A stretch of 64,000 nucleotides of DNA, taken from AP-15 sp963788085. Its GTDB lineage: Bacteria > Pseudomonadota > Alphaproteobacteria > ATCC43930 > CGMCC-115725. The notes below the pieces were generated by a model. The model was not told the origin of the DNA, made no database searches, and saw nothing but the letters and a program-made list of their open reading frames with translations. The stretch is taken from assembly GCA_963788085.1 (NCBI GenBank), contig CAWBFS010000046.1, positions 62,001 to 126,000 of the forward strand, given 5' to 3'. This document shows, piece after piece, positions 35,196 through 44,826 of this stretch (position 1 is the first letter of the stretch; every line of letters starts with the position of its first letter). The position numbers and the translations under genes are program-made.

Positions 35196-36590
35196 TCAGC
35201 CGCCCACCAGTGTCGGGCGGCGGTCGCGGTGCGGGGTGGCCTTCTCGAAAGCGTCGGCGACGCGGAACAGCGTTGCTTCCTGGAACGGCTTGCCGACCAG
35301 CTGGATCGCCACCGGCAGGCCGCCTTCTCCGAATCCGGCGCATACCGAGATCGCCGGGTAGCCGGCGACATTGAACGGCATCGTAAAGTTCGGCGGGCCG
35401 AACAGGTCCCATTTCGGCACGGCGTCGATCTTCGCCGCCTCGGCTGGCTGGGTGGCCGTCATCACGGCATCGAGCCCGCGCATCGCCGCCTGCAGCTCGG
35501 CACGAAGCTCGCGCCGCCGCCGTACCGCTTGCACATAATCGACCCCGGTGACAAAGGCGCCGAGCATCAGCCGGCTGCGCAGCCGCTCGCTGAAATCTCC
35601 GAGCCGGGTGCGCGCCCATTCCTCGTAGGCTGCCGCACGCTCGGTGATCGAGATCAACGAGCCGCAGGCCAGCCAGTCCTGTAGCGGCGACAATTGCACC
35701 TCGCGGATCTCCGCGCCGAGATCGCGCAACGTGCCGATCGCTGCGGTAATTCCGCGCTGCGTGCCGTCGCTGACCTTGTGATCGGTCTCGTGGAAATGAT
35801 GAATGACGCCGATCTTGAGGCCGTTGATGACGCTGCCGAGCTGCGCAGCATAGTTCGGGATCGGCCGCGAGGCGCTCGCCGGATCGCGCGGATCGTGGCC
35901 GGCTAAGACCTGCAGCATCAAAGCGCAATCCTCGGCGGTCCATGCCATCGGCCCGATGTGGTCGAGGCTGAACGCGGCCGGCGCGACCCCGGCGCGGCTG
36001 ACAAGACCATAGGTCGGCTTGATGCCGGCAATGCCGCAGAGGGCCGCCGGACCGCGGATCGAGCCGCCGGTATCGGTTCCGATTCCGCCGAGGATCAGCC
36101 CCGCGGCCACTCCGGCGCCGGTGCCGCTGCTGCTGCCGGCGGTGAAGTGCTCGGTATTCCAAGGGTTGCGCGCCGGTGGCTTGGGCAGATCGAAAGACGG
36201 GCCGCCATCGGCGAATTCATGTGTCGTCGTTTTGCCGATCAGCACCGTGCCGGCGGCAGCCAGCCTCTCGGCGCAGGTGGCATCGGCGTCCGGAATGTTG
36301 TCCTGCAGCAGCTTCGACTGGCAGGTCGTCGGAATGCCCTTGGTATCGACGATGTCCTTGAGGCCGATCGGGATGCCGTGCAGCGGCCCCTTCGGGCCCC
36401 GCGCCATGATCGCCGCCTCGGCGGCGCGCGCATCGGCCAACGCCCGCTCCTCGGTCAGATGGACAAAGGCGTGCAATTCGCCGTCGAGCTTGTGCACGCG
36501 ATCGAGACAGGCACGCGTCAGCTCGACCGGCGAGAGCCGCTTTTCCGCGATCGCCCGGGCCGCTTCGGCAATCGTCGGGATCGCACTCAT
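35196..36590 (-). CDS. amidase-signature family hydrolase, AtzE-like
   Basis: A 464-residue amidase. The Ser-cisSer-Lys triad is complete: Lys78 in GIPIGLKDIVD, cis-Ser at 153-154 in AGSSSGTGAG and the nucleophile Ser177 in GTDTGGSIRGPAA. It hydrolyses a carboxamide; the start codon overlaps the stop of a small AtzG-like gene, and in the cyanuric-acid pathway AtzE works with AtzG as such a pair, so a biuret-type amide is one possibility (inference). Frame intact. Confidence 0.9.
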   Translation of the reverse strand: MSAIPTIAEAARAIAEKRLSPVELTRACLDRVHKLDGELHAFVHLTEERALADARAAEAAIMARGPKGPLHGIPIGLKDIVDTKGIPTTCQSKLLQDNIPDADATCAERLAAAGTVLIGKTTTHEFADGGPSFDLPKPPARNPWNTEHFTAGSSSGTGAGVAAGLILGGIGTDTGGSIRGPAALCGIAGIKPTYGLVSRAGVAPAAFSLDHIGPMAWTAEDCALMLQVLAGHDPRDPASASRPIPNYAAQLGSVINGLKIGVIHHFHETDHKVSDGTQRGITAAIGTLRDLGAEIREVQLSPLQDWLACGSLISITERAAAYEEWARTRLGDFSERLRSRLMLGAFVTGVDYVQAVRRRRELRAELQAAMRGLDAVMTATQPAEAAKIDAVPKWDLFGPPNFTMPFNVAGYPAISVCAGFGEGGLPVAIQLVGKPFQEATLFRVADAFEKATPHRDRRPTLVGG

Positions 36591-36784
36591 GCGAGATCCT
36601 CCTCGGCGAAGTCGTAGACATGCGCCGGCTCGGCCATGTAGCCGCGCGGCTTGCGCACCCGTTCGGCCATCGCGGCGATGCCGGCATAGACCGTCTTCAA
36701 TTCGGCCTTTTGCTCGTCTGTCAGATGAATTCCGGCACGGGCGAGCAGAAATGCTAAGGCTGCGTCATCGATGTCAGACTGCAT
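36587..36784 (-). CDS. AtzG-like small protein (DUF4089)
   Basis: 65 residues beginning MQSDIDDAALAFLLARAGI, with LTDEQKAELKTVYAGIAAMA and KPRGYMAEPAHVY. The pattern is that of AtzG-like/DUF4089 proteins, which bind an AtzE-type amidase and resemble the GatC subunit of the tRNA amidotransferase. Overlaps the amidase start by four bases, supporting a complex. Confidence 0.7.
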   Translation of the reverse strand: MQSDIDDAALAFLLARAGIHLTDEQKAELKTVYAGIAAMAERVRKPRGYMAEPAHVYDFAEEDLA

Positions 36785-36812
36785 GGCTATGTACTCCTAT
36801 GCCGATCCAGGC

Positions 36813-37205
36813 CTATGCGCTCACCCCGCTCGGCAGCCGCCCGCCGCGACCGTGCGGCAGCGTGTGAAGTTTCAGCTCGACCGGGTTGCCGAGCCAGATC
36901 GCAAAACTGCTGTGGTCCTCCACAGCGTCCTTGGTCAGCGGGTGGACCAATACGTCGAGGCCCTCGCGGTTCAGCATCAGATAAGGCACGACACCTTCGA
37001 ACTGGTCGGGCTTGAAAATGACCAGGACATTGGCGATCGGGTGCGGCCCGACCGGCGTGTCACGGAAGCCGTCGATCTCGACCGGGAACTTTTCGTCGAT
37101 CGCGGCGCACACTCGCTCGGCGACGGCGCGCGTCCTTGTTGGGTCGTAATAGATGTGGGCGTGATAGCCCAGGTTCGCGACGGATTGCGTGGTCTTCTCG
37201 ATCAT
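36813..37205 (-). CDS. DOPA 4,5-dioxygenase family protein
   Basis: About 130 residues of an extradiol-dioxygenase-like single-domain family. Conserved pieces: LGYHAHIYYDP near the N terminus, VGPHPIANVLVIF in the middle and LTKDAVEDHSSFAIWLGNPVEL; the histidines in HAHIYY and GPHP are the expected metal or catalytic residues. ATG 37205 with GGGAGC upstream is preferred over ATG 37244. Just upstream of the AtzG-like gene, with a 28-base gap, so possibly in one operon. Confidence 0.75.
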   Translation of the reverse strand: MIEKTTQSVANLGYHAHIYYDPTRTRAVAERVCAAIDEKFPVEIDGFRDTPVGPHPIANVLVIFKPDQFEGVVPYLMLNREGLDVLVHPLTKDAVEDHSSFAIWLGNPVELKLHTLPHGRGGRLPSGVSA

Positions 37206-37287
37206 CGGGCGCGCTCCCTGCTGGCTTGCAACGGCATCCGGCATCTTTCCACAACTGTATCCGCAAGTCGATTCGGCGGGCGGAGCC

Positions 37288-38911
37288 TCACGCGGCCATC
37301 CGGGCGGCCGGGCGGCGGACGATGTCGGCAGCCTTCTCGCCGATCATTATTGCCGCGGCGTTGGTGTTGCCGGAGACCACCGTCGGCATGATCGAGGCGT
37401 CGGCGACGCGCAGTCCCTCAATGCCGTGCACCCTGAGCTCGGCGTCGACCACCGCCATCGGGTCGTTACCCATCTTGCACGTGCTGGTCGGATGATAAAC
37501 CGTCCCGCCGCGGCGCCGGGCATAATCCAAGAGCCCCTCGTCGCTCTCGACCTCAGAACCGGGCTGGAATTCCCCCTCGATCAAGCTTTGCATATGCGGG
37601 GTCGCTAATATCTGCCGGCACAGCTTGAGGCCGGCGACGATCGTGCGCTGGTCGGTTTCGGTCGCGAGATAATTCGGATGGACCGCCGGGGCGTCGGACG
37701 GGTCGGGGCTCTTCAACTTGATCTCGCCGCGGCTTTCCGGGCGGAGCTGGTAGGCGATCATCGTGAACCCGGAAAACCGATGCAGACCATCTTGCGGGCG
37801 ATCGGCACTGAACGGCGAGATCGAGATTTTGACGTCAGGCGAGGCGAGCTCGGGGCGCGTGCGCGCGAACAACGCCGCCGGCGAGCTGATCATCGACAGC
37901 GGGCCTCGGTGGAACATGTAATATTCGAGACCGGCCTTCAGTTTGCGCGCATTGCTCAGCATCACGTCGTTGACGGTGATCGGCAATTTGCAGCGGAGCT
38001 TGATTGGAGCGGAATAGTGATCCTGCAGGCTCTTCCCGACGCCGGGCAGGTGATGCACGACTGGAATGCCAAACCCGTCCAACTGCTCCTGCGGCCCAAT
38101 ACCGGAGAGCATCAGCAATTGCGGCGAGTTGACGGCTCCGCCGCAAAGAATGACCTCGCGCGCCGCGCGGGCGGTGCAGAGCCGGCCGTCGTGGCGGAAC
38201 GCCACGCCGACGGCACGGCGGCCTTCGGATAGGATTTTCTCGGTCAGGGCACCTGTGACGACACGGAGATTGGCGCGTTGCATTGCCGGGCGCAGATAGC
38301 CGACGGCGGTCGAGCAGCGCTTGCCGTTGCGCGTTGTCGTCTGGTGGTAGCCGACGCCGTCCTGGCTCGCGCCATTGAAGTCGTCGTTGCGCGAAAAGCC
38401 GAGTTCCGTCGTCGCTGCGATAAAAGCTTCGCAGATCAGGTGCGGCGCGACATCGGACACGCAGAGCGGTCCGCCGCTGCCGTGGAACGCGTTGGCGCCA
38501 CGCGTCTGGTGTTCGGAGCGCCTGAAATAAGGCAGCACGTCCTCGAACGACCAGCCGGTATTGCCGAGCTGGCGCCAATGATCGAAATCTTCGGCCTGGC
38601 CACGGATATAAACCATGCCATTGATCGACGAGGAGCCGCCGAGCACCTTGCCGCGCGGCCAGAACACGCGGCGATCGCCGGCGCCGGGGTCGGGCTCGGT
38701 CTCGTAGCACCAGTTGACCGAGGGATCGGCAAAGGTCTTGCCAAAGCCGAGCGGGATGTGGATCCAGCGGTTGCGGTCCTCGCCGCCGGCTTCGAGCAAG
38801 AGCACGCGCGTCGCCGGGTCCTCGCTGAGCCGCGCCGCAACCGCGCATCCCGCCGACCCTGCGCCGACGACGACAAAGTCGGCTTCGATCCGGTCTTGTC
38901 TGCTTATTCAT
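37288..38911 (-). CDS. GMC-family FAD oxidoreductase (choline dehydrogenase-like), frameshifted near start
   Basis: Flavoprotein alcohol dehydrogenase/oxidase. From ATG 38911 (behind GAGGAGA) the start reads MNKQT; removing one A near 38890 gives FVVVGAGSAGCAVAARLSE, the FAD-binding motif. Then VLGGSSSINGMVYIRG, GGAVNSPQLLMLSGIG, the active histidine in TVYHPTSTCKMG and SGNTNAAAIMIGEKAAD. 1,624 bases (3n+1) matches one insertion; corrected length about 540 residues. Substrate unknown; choline or polyethylene-glycol-type alcohols are typical. Confidence 0.85.
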
Positions 38912-38949
38912 AAGCGTCTCCTCTTCCGAATAAAAAAGGTAGCATAGTA

Positions 38950-39118
38950 GCCCCTCTCCCGCACCGCGGGAGAGGGTGCCGAGCGGAGCCAGGCGGGTGA
39001 GGGTAGAGGCTCGGAGTAGACCCTCACCCTCCCAGCTCGGAGCCTGTCCTCGGGCCGCGCTTTGCGCGGACCCGTGGGGGCCGGGTCCCTCCCTCTCCCG
39101 CGGTACGGGAGAGGGGCT
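38950..39118. repeat. dispersed intergenic repeat block
   Basis: CCCCTCTCCCGCACCGCGGG...GGGTGAGGGT and a mirror CCCTCCCTCTCCCGCGG...GGAGAGGGGC flank a short spacer. The segment at 38967-39004 is the near-copy of the repeat at 16217-16256. The block lies immediately before the TPP-enzyme gene. Confidence 0.6.
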
Positions 39119-39138
39119 AATCGAAAGGAATTTTATCG

Positions 39139-40824
39139 ATGAGCCGAACCGTTGCCCGACTGCTGGCCGAGAGCCTCGAAGCGCATGACGTGGACCAGGT
39201 TTATTGCGTTCCGGGGGAGAGTTATGTAGGGCTGACCAGCGCGCTGATCGAGCGCAATTCGATCCGCGTCATCGTCTGCCGGCACGAGGGCGGCGCCGGC
39301 TACATGGCGGTGGCGGACGGACGACTGCGCGATCGCGCCGGGGTGGCGATGGTATCGCGCGGGCCGGGGCTGTCGAACGCAATGGTCTCATTGCATTCGG
39401 CTTATCACGACGCGACACCGGTCGTGATGCTGGTCGGACAGGTCGAGCGCAAGGATTTCGGCCGGCTGGCGCTGCAGGAGCAGAACTATTCGCGACTGTT
39501 GTCCGACGTCACCAAGCTGGTCATCGAGGTGAACGAGCCGGAGCAGGCCTCGGAGGCGATCGCCCGCGCGTTCCATGTCGCCGAGAGCGGCACGCCCGGT
39601 CCGGTCGCCGTGATATTGCCTGAGGACATCTTTGACGAGGAGACCGAGGCCGAGCTCGATCCGGCGCGGCCGCGCGTCGTCGCGGGACCGCGCGCCGAGG
39701 ATCTCGACCGTCTCGCTCAGATGCTCGCTCAGGCCGAGCGGCCTTTGGTGCTGGTCGGGGGCGCGCTATTGGCCGATGCTGTCTATGACAAGGCCGCGTT
39801 CGCCGCTCTCAACCGGTTCGCCGAAGAATGGGTGTTGCCGATCAGCCCGACCCACCGCCGGCCGCAACTGTTCGACGCGACGCATCCGAATTACGGCGGC
39901 TATATGGGGATCCGCGTGCCGCCGGCGCTGATCGGCGAGATGAAGCGCGCCGATCTGATGGTCGCATTGGGCGAGCGCATGACCGACACCGTCAGTCAGT
40001 CCTACAGCTTCCCGACGGCGCCGCACCCGCAGTTGCCCCTCGTCCATATCTGGCCTGATCCCAACGAGGTCGGCCGGGTCTGGCGGCCCGATCTCGGCAT
40101 CCCTTGCAGTCCATACGAGGTCATCAAAGCCCTGTTGCGCAGTGGCGCGCCCGCGGATGCCGGCAAGCGTCGCGGCTGGGTCGATGGGCTGCATGCGATC
40201 CATCGCAAATTGCTGGCCAAGGAATGGGAGCCCACCGGCGACGGGGTGAATTTCGCCGCGATCGTCTGCGAGGTCGACAAACACCTGGCGTCCGACGCCA
40301 CAGTCACGACCGACGCCGGAAATTTCGGTAGTTTTGTGCATCGCTACATCGGCTTCCGCCAAGGGCAGATCTTTCTTTCTTCGGTAGTCGGCGCGATGGG
40401 CTCCGGCATGCCGATGGCGGTCGCGGCGGCGTTGCGCAGGCCGGGGACCCAAGTGGTTGCCTTTCTCGGCGACGGCGGCGCATTGATGATGGGCAACGAG
40501 ATCGCCACCGCCTGCCAATACGGCGCCAACCCGATCATGATCATCTCCGACAATGGCATGTACGGCACGATCGGCATGCACTCATATGTGCGCTACCCCG
40601 AGCGAGCGTTTATGGAAGGCACAAAGCTCACCAACCCCGATTTCGCGCAATGGGGCCGCTCGTTCGGCGCCGAGGGGATCACAATCCGCACCGAGGCCGA
40701 AGTCGCCGACGGCATCGCCCGCGCGTTCGCGGTCAAGACCAAGCCCGTCGTGGTCCATTGCCTGACCTCGGCGATCCAGATGAGCGCGTGGCGCCGCTAC
40801 ACCCGTTCCGACGTACTGCCGTGA
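39139..40824 (+). CDS. thiamine-diphosphate-dependent enzyme, acetolactate synthase-like
   Basis: 561 residues with the three-domain layout of the IlvB/benzoylformate decarboxylase family. Catalytic Glu50 in VIVCRHEGGAGYMA, central FAD/ADP-like domain, and the TPP-binding motif GDGGALMMGNEIATACQ with IMIISDNGMYG. A true anabolic acetolactate synthase would have a regulatory subunit beside it; none is seen, so this is more likely a catabolic or unassigned member. Starts at ATG 39139 after AAGGAA. Frame intact. Confidence 0.88.
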   Translation: MSRTVARLLAESLEAHDVDQVYCVPGESYVGLTSALIERNSIRVIVCRHEGGAGYMAVADGRLRDRAGVAMVSRGPGLSNAMVSLHSAYHDATPVVMLVGQVERKDFGRLALQEQNYSRLLSDVTKLVIEVNEPEQASEAIARAFHVAESGTPGPVAVILPEDIFDEETEAELDPARPRVVAGPRAEDLDRLAQMLAQAERPLVLVGGALLADAVYDKAAFAALNRFAEEWVLPISPTHRRPQLFDATHPNYGGYMGIRVPPALIGEMKRADLMVALGERMTDTVSQSYSFPTAPHPQLPLVHIWPDPNEVGRVWRPDLGIPCSPYEVIKALLRSGAPADAGKRRGWVDGLHAIHRKLLAKEWEPTGDGVNFAAIVCEVDKHLASDATVTTDAGNFGSFVHRYIGFRQGQIFLSSVVGAMGSGMPMAVAAALRRPGTQVVAFLGDGGALMMGNEIATACQYGANPIMIISDNGMYGTIGMHSYVRYPERAFMEGTKLTNPDFAQWGRSFGAEGITIRTEAEVADGIARAFAVKTKPVVVHCLTSAIQMSAWRRYTRSDVLP

Positions 40825-41138
40825 TGCAACTCGCCAGACTGATCTTCTCGGCCGCGGATGTCCGCCGTAAGCTTCGGGCGGTGAGCGCATTAGCCGAGAA
40901 TGCCGGCGCCACCGAACATGAGCGGGCCAATGCGGCGGCCCTAAAAGCGCGCCTGCAGCGAAGGCTGAAAGAGGCGGGCGAGCCTGCGGGCGACTGGACG
41001 GACAATGCCTTCCGGCTCGGCAAACAACTGAAGGAACTCGGCAACGCCGTGTCTCCCTCCTCGCCCAAGGGCGACTGGACAGATAACGCATTCCGCCTCG
41101 GGAAGGCGCTGCGCCGCGGCTACAAGAAGTGGTTGTAG
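40824..41138 (+). CDS. hypothetical protein with duplicated WTDNAFRLG motif, 104 aa
   Basis: Starts inside the stop of the TPP-enzyme gene (TGATG), so it is translationally coupled to it. After a helical N-terminal half it carries GDWTDNAFRLGK at residues 56-67 and again at 83-94; the second copy is followed by a basic tail (ALRRGYKKWL). No known domain. The duplicated aromatic/acidic motif may be a binding element. Confidence 0.6.
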   Translation: MQLARLIFSAADVRRKLRAVSALAENAGATEHERANAAALKARLQRRLKEAGEPAGDWTDNAFRLGKQLKELGNAVSPSSPKGDWTDNAFRLGKALRRGYKKWL

Positions 41139-41145
41139 GGCATCG

Positions 41146-42229
41146 GTGCAGCGAACAGACAGCAGGATCTGGGGCGTCGCCGTCGTCGGCTGCGGCATCG
41201 GCCGCGCTCATATTGAAGGATACAGACGGCATCCCGACAAGTTTCGGGTCGTGCTTCTGTGTGACATCGACGAAAGGCGGCTTGCCGCAGTCGCCGATGA
41301 ATTCTCCATTGGGCGCCGCACGAGGTTCTTTGATGACGTGCTGCGCATGGATGACATCGACATCATCGATATCTGCACCCCTCCGGCGCTGCATGCCGCG
41401 CAGACTCTGGCTGCGTTGGCGGCGGGTAAGGAGGTTTTGTGCGAGAAACCTGTGGCCGGGTCGCTGGCGGATGTCGACCGCATGATCGCGGCCGAAGCGC
41501 AGGCTCCCGGGAGGGTCATGCCGATCTTCCAATACCGCTTCGGCAACGGGGTGCAAAGGGCGAAGCGCCTCATCGATATGGGAATAGCCGGAACCCCCTA
41601 TCTGGCGACCGTCGAGACGGCCTGGAACCGCACTCCCGAGTACTACGAGACGCCGTGGCGTGGGCGACTGAGTACCGAGCTGGGCGGCGTGTTGCTGACG
41701 CACGCGATCCATTCGCATGACCTGCTGACATATTTGATGGGTCCGATTGCCTCTGTGTTCGCGCGCACGGCGACCCGGGTCAACCCGGTCGAGGTCGAGG
41801 ATTGCGCCGTCGCGAGCCTCGTCATGCAAAGCGGGGCTCTCGCTTCACTTGCCGCCACGCTCGGTTCGCACAAGGAGATCAGCCGGTTGCGCCTGTGCTT
41901 CGAGCATGTCACGTTCGAAAGCTCGCAGGCCCCATATTCGCCGGGTGACGACCCGTGGCACATCGTTCCGGGGTCGCCGGAGACCGCCGGCCGCATTGCC
42001 GCGGCGCTAGCCGGGCATGCGTTCGTATCCTCCGGGTTCGAGGGTCTGCTGGGCGCATACCATTTAGCGCTCGCGAGCGGCGGCGCGCTGCCGGTCACGC
42101 TCGCCGATGCGCGCCGTTCGCTGGAGCTCGCCACCGCACTCTACTACTCGGCGGCAACCGGCACCCTGGTGTCCATGCCGATCGGGGCAGATCATCCGTA
42201 CTACCACGGCTGGCGTTCTCCGGGCATAG
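41146..42229 (+). CDS. Gfo/Idh/MocA-family oxidoreductase
   Basis: NAD(P)-dependent dehydrogenase, about 360 residues. The Rossmann motif is AVVGCGIGRAHIEGY; EVLCEKPVAGSLADVD holds the family E-K-P; the catalytic-region histidine lies in LTHAIHSHDLL. Start taken at GTG/CAG near 41146, eight bases after the previous gene. As given the frame runs without a stop into the CmcJ gene. A single extra base near 42218 would restore a TAG at 42227-42229 just after HPYYHGWRS, where family members normally end, so I place the end there. Confidence 0.7.
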
Positions 42230-42285
42230 TTGTGCCGGCCGGAACCCCTATCTATCATTCGAGTTGCCAGACAGAAGGAGCCATC

Positions 42286-43123
42286 ATGGTTCAGGTCGCA
42301 GAACTGGACGCCGATCGGGAGACGATCGAAGCGACGCTCAACTATTTTGTCGATACCGGCGCCATACCCGTCTCGCTGGTCGGCGCGCCGGGCGGCACCG
42401 ACACGCGGGTTGGCGGTGGCCAGTCGGACCCGCGGCGCGTCGTATTGCACAACGGCCGGCCTAATGCCGACCGTTTCGCGCTCGAGCGTGACGGCTTCCG
42501 CTTTGTGCATCACGACACCAAGGTCGCCGATTTCTACGACGAGGACGAGATCCGCCGGGTCTATTACCCGGAGATGGAAGCGCTGGTAAAAGCCGAGAGC
42601 GGCGCCAAGCGGGTCGTCGTCTTCGACCACACCTTGCGCACGCCGGACCAGGAATTGCGCGAAGCCGCCAAGATCCGCGAGGTCGTGCGGCGGGTGCACA
42701 ACGACTATACCGAATGGTCGGCGCCAAAGCGGGTTCGCGACTTGTTGCCGGACGAAGCCGACGAGCTGCTGCAGCGCCGCTTTGCGATCGTGCAGGTGTG
42801 GCGGCCGATCCGCCACCCGGTCGAGTGCTGGCCATTGGCGATCGCCGATGCGCAGAGCCTCTCGCCCGACGACATGGTGGTGACCGAGCGGCGCTATCAA
42901 GACCGCATCGGGCAGACCTCGGCGATCACCTACAACCCGGCGCACCGCTGGTACTGGTTCCCGCATATGCGCCCCGACGAGGCGCTGGTGTTCAAGGTGT
43001 ATAATTCGATGAAGGACGGCCGCGCCCGTTTCACCGCGCACACCGCCTTCGACGACCCGACCACTCCGCCGCACGCCCGGCCGCGCGAGAGCATCGAGAT
43101 CCGCACCCTCGCGATTTTTCTAG
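42286..43123 (+). CDS. CmcJ/NvfI-family oxidoreductase
   Basis: Related to CmcJ of cephamycin synthesis and fungal NvfI, 2OG-oxygenase-like proteins. It has its own AGAAGGAG site and ATG 42286, and contains ATLNYFVDTG, DGFRFVHHDTKVADFYDE, VVVFDHTLRTP, VHNDYTEWSAP, VQVWRPIRHPVECWPLA and PHMRPDEALVFKVYNS. As given the frame stays open to 43191, but TTTTT at 43115-43119 probably has one T too many; without it the gene stops at TAG 43121-43123 after RTLAIF, the usual end. The substrate is unknown. Confidence 0.75.
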
Positions 43124-43232
43124 TATCAATCACGACAAGCGGTCGAGCGCTGGACCTCGCCCGCGAAGAGCCAGGGGGAGCAGGGGGGTAGGCTTGGGCC
43201 CCCGCTTTCGCGATATGGCTGGATCAGCATCG

Positions 43233-43338
43233 TGCGCCCTTCGAGACGGCCGCTTTGCGGCCTCCTCAGGATGAGGATTTTCCTTGCCAACTTACCTCAT
43301 GCTGAGGAGCCGCCACAGGCGGCGTCTCGAAGGACGCA
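43233..43338. repeat. dispersed intergenic palindrome (CCTTCGAGAC type)
   Basis: GCGCCCTTCGAGACGGCCGC...CCTCCTCAGGATGAGG is mirrored by CCTCATGCTGAGGAGCCGC...GGCGTCTCGAAGGACGC. The nested inverted repeats can form a long branched hairpin. Such elements are common between genes in Bradyrhizobium-like genomes. Confidence 0.7.
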
Positions 43339-43403
43339 CTACCTCACTGCAGCCGGATTGGCCAATTTGCTGACAGCCTCTGCCGCGGGGGCGACGGATT
43401 AAT

Positions 43404-44411
43404 ATGTACGTCGGCACGCAGATCCGGCCACGCGACGATAGCGACTACAGAGTCTGGGCGCAGCTCGGGGTCACCCATGTCTGCGTCGATCCGCCCGGCA
43501 ACCCGCATCATTGGAGCCTCGATGATCTGAACCGGCATCGCGAGCGTGTCGAGTCGTTCGGGCTAACCCTCGACATGGTGCAACTGCCGATGGCGTCACG
43601 GCCGATCGAGGAGCAGGAGAGCCCGCACATCCTGCTGGGCAAGGACCCCGAGCGGCAGCGCGAGATCGACAGCATCTGCGCACTGATCGAACGACTAGCC
43701 GCCGCCGGCATTCCGGCTGCGAAATATAACCTGACGATCATCGGCATTCCGCGCACCGAGCGGGAGCCGGGGCGCGGCGGCTCACGCAATGCCGCCTTTC
43801 GCTGGAGCCGCGCCGGCCAGGCCGCGCCGCCGACGATCGCGGGCGCCGTGTCCGAGGAAGAGTATTGGGAGCGGATCGACCATTTCCTCGCTGCCGTCGT
43901 GCCGGTCGCGACCGCCGCCAAAGTGCGCCTGGCCTGTCATCCCCAAGACCCCTACACGCCGCCGGGCTATCGCGGCGTGACGAGCGTGCTGGGCACGGTC
44001 GAGGGGCTGAAACGCTTCGTCGAGATGCACGAGAGCCCCTATCACGGCCTCAATTTCTGCCAGGGCACCGTGGCCGAGATGCTCGACGACCCGGGGCGCG
44101 AGATCTTCGAGGTGATCCGCTGGTTCGGCGAGCGCGGCAAGATCTTCAACGTGCATTTCCGCAACATCAAGGGGCGCAGGCTCGACTTCATGGAGGCGTT
44201 CCCGGACGAGGGCGACATGGACATGGCGCGCTCGCTCGCCGCCTACCGCGATGTCGGCTACCCCTACATGCTGATGCCGGACCACGTCCCGCACATCGAC
44301 GGCCGCGACCCTTCCGGCGTCGCGTTCGCCTATTGCTACGGCTACATCCAGGCCCTCATCGACGCGCTGGCATCGCCGCACGACCACTCCCACAATCGGC
44401 CGAATTCGTAG
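43404..44411 (+). CDS. mannonate dehydratase-like TIM-barrel protein
   Basis: 335 residues of the UxuA/xylose-isomerase-like barrel. Visible: QLGVTHVCVDPPGNPHHW, KYNLTIIGIPRTE, the metal-ligand regions VRLACHPQDPYTPPGYRG and HGLNFCQGTVAEML, FNVHFRNIKG and LMPDHVPHIDGRD. The N-terminal half matches mannonate dehydratase order; true enzymes are often longer (about 350-395), so a related dehydratase or epimerase is possible. The start is ATG 43404. Frame intact. Confidence 0.72.
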   Translation: MYVGTQIRPRDDSDYRVWAQLGVTHVCVDPPGNPHHWSLDDLNRHRERVESFGLTLDMVQLPMASRPIEEQESPHILLGKDPERQREIDSICALIERLAAAGIPAAKYNLTIIGIPRTEREPGRGGSRNAAFRWSRAGQAAPPTIAGAVSEEEYWERIDHFLAAVVPVATAAKVRLACHPQDPYTPPGYRGVTSVLGTVEGLKRFVEMHESPYHGLNFCQGTVAEMLDDPGREIFEVIRWFGERGKIFNVHFRNIKGRRLDFMEAFPDEGDMDMARSLAAYRDVGYPYMLMPDHVPHIDGRDPSGVAFAYCYGYIQALIDALASPHDHSHNRPNS

Positions 44412-44754
44412 CCGCCACAGCTCCCAACCCCGCAGTGCGTCCGGCGTTGCATAGCACGTCTGCTGTTCTCGCTGTTTTTTGCAGCAAATTATCAGCCACC
44501 GAGATCTCGTCTTCCGCAGAATTCCTGGACCGCCGACGGTTTGGGGAACGGCAGAACAGCCAGATTGTGGCTGTTCTGGACGCTGTTTGCCGCTGTTCTT
44601 GTGAGAACAGCAAGAATAGCGAAGAGGGTACTGGCGTCGTAAACAATTAAGCTATCCATCTGGCGGGATCCTGATGCCGTCAAAGATATCATAAGGATCG
44701 CTTCATTGTCAATTTGACAAATACGATTATAGAGATTGTGTCGGTCGGCTGCTT
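44412..44754. other. intergenic region with two palindromes
   Basis: No gene is recognised. GAACAGCCA/TGGCTGTTC (44554-44576) is a perfect 9 bp inverted repeat with a 5-base loop, and GCTGTTCT/AGAACAGC (44592-44611) a perfect 8 bp one with a 4-base loop. A third CTGTTCTCGCTG lies near 44461. From 44640 the DNA is clearly poorer in GC than its surroundings. Confidence 0.5.
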
Positions 44755-44826
44755 CGTCGTTTCTCCAGCTCAAGGACCTGGAAACTCCTGCGAGCGACAG
44801 ACCAATCGCGAAATCGCGCCGCCTCA
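44755..44826 (-). pseudogene. stub of a fifth tandem substrate-binding protein gene
   Basis: ATG 44826 overlaps the stop of the upstream copy (ATGA) exactly as in the other copies, and the frame begins MRRRDFAIGLSLAGVSRSLS, the same twin-arginine-type signal peptide. After about 21 codons similarity ends. The remainder of this copy has been lost. Confidence 0.55.

Noticed and set aside
41146..43191. A genuine 681-residue two-domain enzyme
   Set aside because: An internal ribosome binding site with ATG at the domain border and nearby stops in the +1 frame fit the insertion errors seen elsewhere, so I annotate two genes.
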